64,000 nt of DNA from Paenibacillus sp. JJ-100. GTDB taxonomy: Bacteria > Bacillota > Bacilli > Paenibacillales > Paenibacillaceae. Below the pieces are notes generated by a model. That model had not been told where the DNA came from. It saw only the letters and a program-made list of their open reading frames with translations, and searched no databases. The position numbers and the translations under genes were made by a program. Below, one piece after another: positions 63,889 through 64,000 of the stretch (its first letter is position 1; each line of letters starts with the position of its first letter). The stretch is taken from the NCBI RefSeq assembly GCF_948329825.1, contig NZ_CAOJCM010000001.1, forward strand, positions 1,240,001 through 1,304,000, read 5' to 3'.

Positions 63889-64000
63889 TTGAGGGAGAAA
63901 GTATCAAGATGTGTGAGACGAATGTTGATAGAGAGGCTGGAATCTCAGATCAAATTAGAAGAGAATCCCGTATTTAAAGAGATATACATCAAAAGCTGGT
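63889..64000 (+). CDS. Possible partial ORF running off the window end
   Basis: TTG 63889 opens a frame to the last base (REKVSRCVRRMLIERLESQ). A second frame in the same place also reads well (EELGEHIEGESIKMCETN) but stops at 63979. Ribosome-site support is weak for both. Nothing identifiable; recorded because the region would otherwise be blank. Confidence 0.15.
   Translation, partial: MREKVSRCVRRMLIERLESQIKLEENPVFKEIYIKSW

Overview
The window looks like chromosomal DNA of a plant-biomass-degrading Paenibacillus. Pointers are S-layer homology (SLH) anchored glycanases, YesM/YesN-type two-component systems, membrane-bound AraC regulators, binding-protein-dependent sugar permease pairs with no ATPase beside them, strong AAGGAGG ribosome binding sites with frequent GTG/TTG starts, and a CBM36 module of the kind known from Paenibacillus polymyxa. 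The species cannot be fixed from the sequence alone.

Layout. (1) 1-8244: one tightly packed + strand operon with two different sugar permease pairs flanking an NHL-propeller protein, a Yip1-family membrane protein and an 856-residue DUF5696 lipoprotein; the first permease is cut by the window edge. (2) 8290-10240: a small coupled ORF and a secreted GH5-type glycanase with a ricin-type CBM13 module. (3) 10488-16570: membrane AraC regulator, permease pair and solute-binding lipoprotein. The regulator gene and its target operon share the same promoter design (paired TGTACSTT direct repeats overlapping -35, an 18-bp spacer, then a cre-like site). (4) 16632-22737: a xylan/beta-glucan set made of GH8 exo-oligoxylanase, SGNH esterase, Fae/esterase-D type esterase, GH11 xylanase, a formylglycine-enzyme-like lipoprotein and a GH16 lichenase, with several cre-like sites. 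(5) 23655-35370: solute-binding lipoprotein, YesN/YesM two-component system, divergent permease pair and a 1,491-residue SLH-GH16-CBM protein. A 28-bp promoter element recurs in front of the binding-protein gene and the permease operon. (6) 35426-42894: DUF3237 protein, TauE/SafE permease, SLH-GH3 NagZ-like hexosaminidase, amidase plus GerMN lipoprotein, and a CE4 deacetylase with CBM36. (7) 43071-52398: HxlR regulator divergent from a DsbA-family protein, an S66 peptidase, and the cytochrome bd operon cydABDC. (8) 52812-61896: MerR regulator with its palindromic promoter, small membrane and lipoproteins, an Sm-like basic protein, an OmpR/HK pair, a recent 1.1-kb tandem duplication of an alpha/beta hydrolase gene with its promoter, and a PAF-acetylhydrolase-like membrane protein. 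(9) 62079-64000: a decaying end with three damaged genes in a row (in-frame TAG, truncated ABC exporter, AraC regulator with an internal deletion).

How it works together. Secreted and wall-bound enzymes (GH5, GH11, GH16, CE4) cut and deacetylate xylan and mixed-linkage or beta-1,3-glucan. Oligosaccharides enter through four ABC importers that presumably share an MsmX-type ATPase encoded elsewhere. Intracellular GH8 and esterases finish the xylo-oligosaccharides. Local AraC or YesMN regulators induce each importer, with CcpA-type control over the sets that carry cre-like sites. The remaining genes are mostly housekeeping, respiratory or envelope functions.
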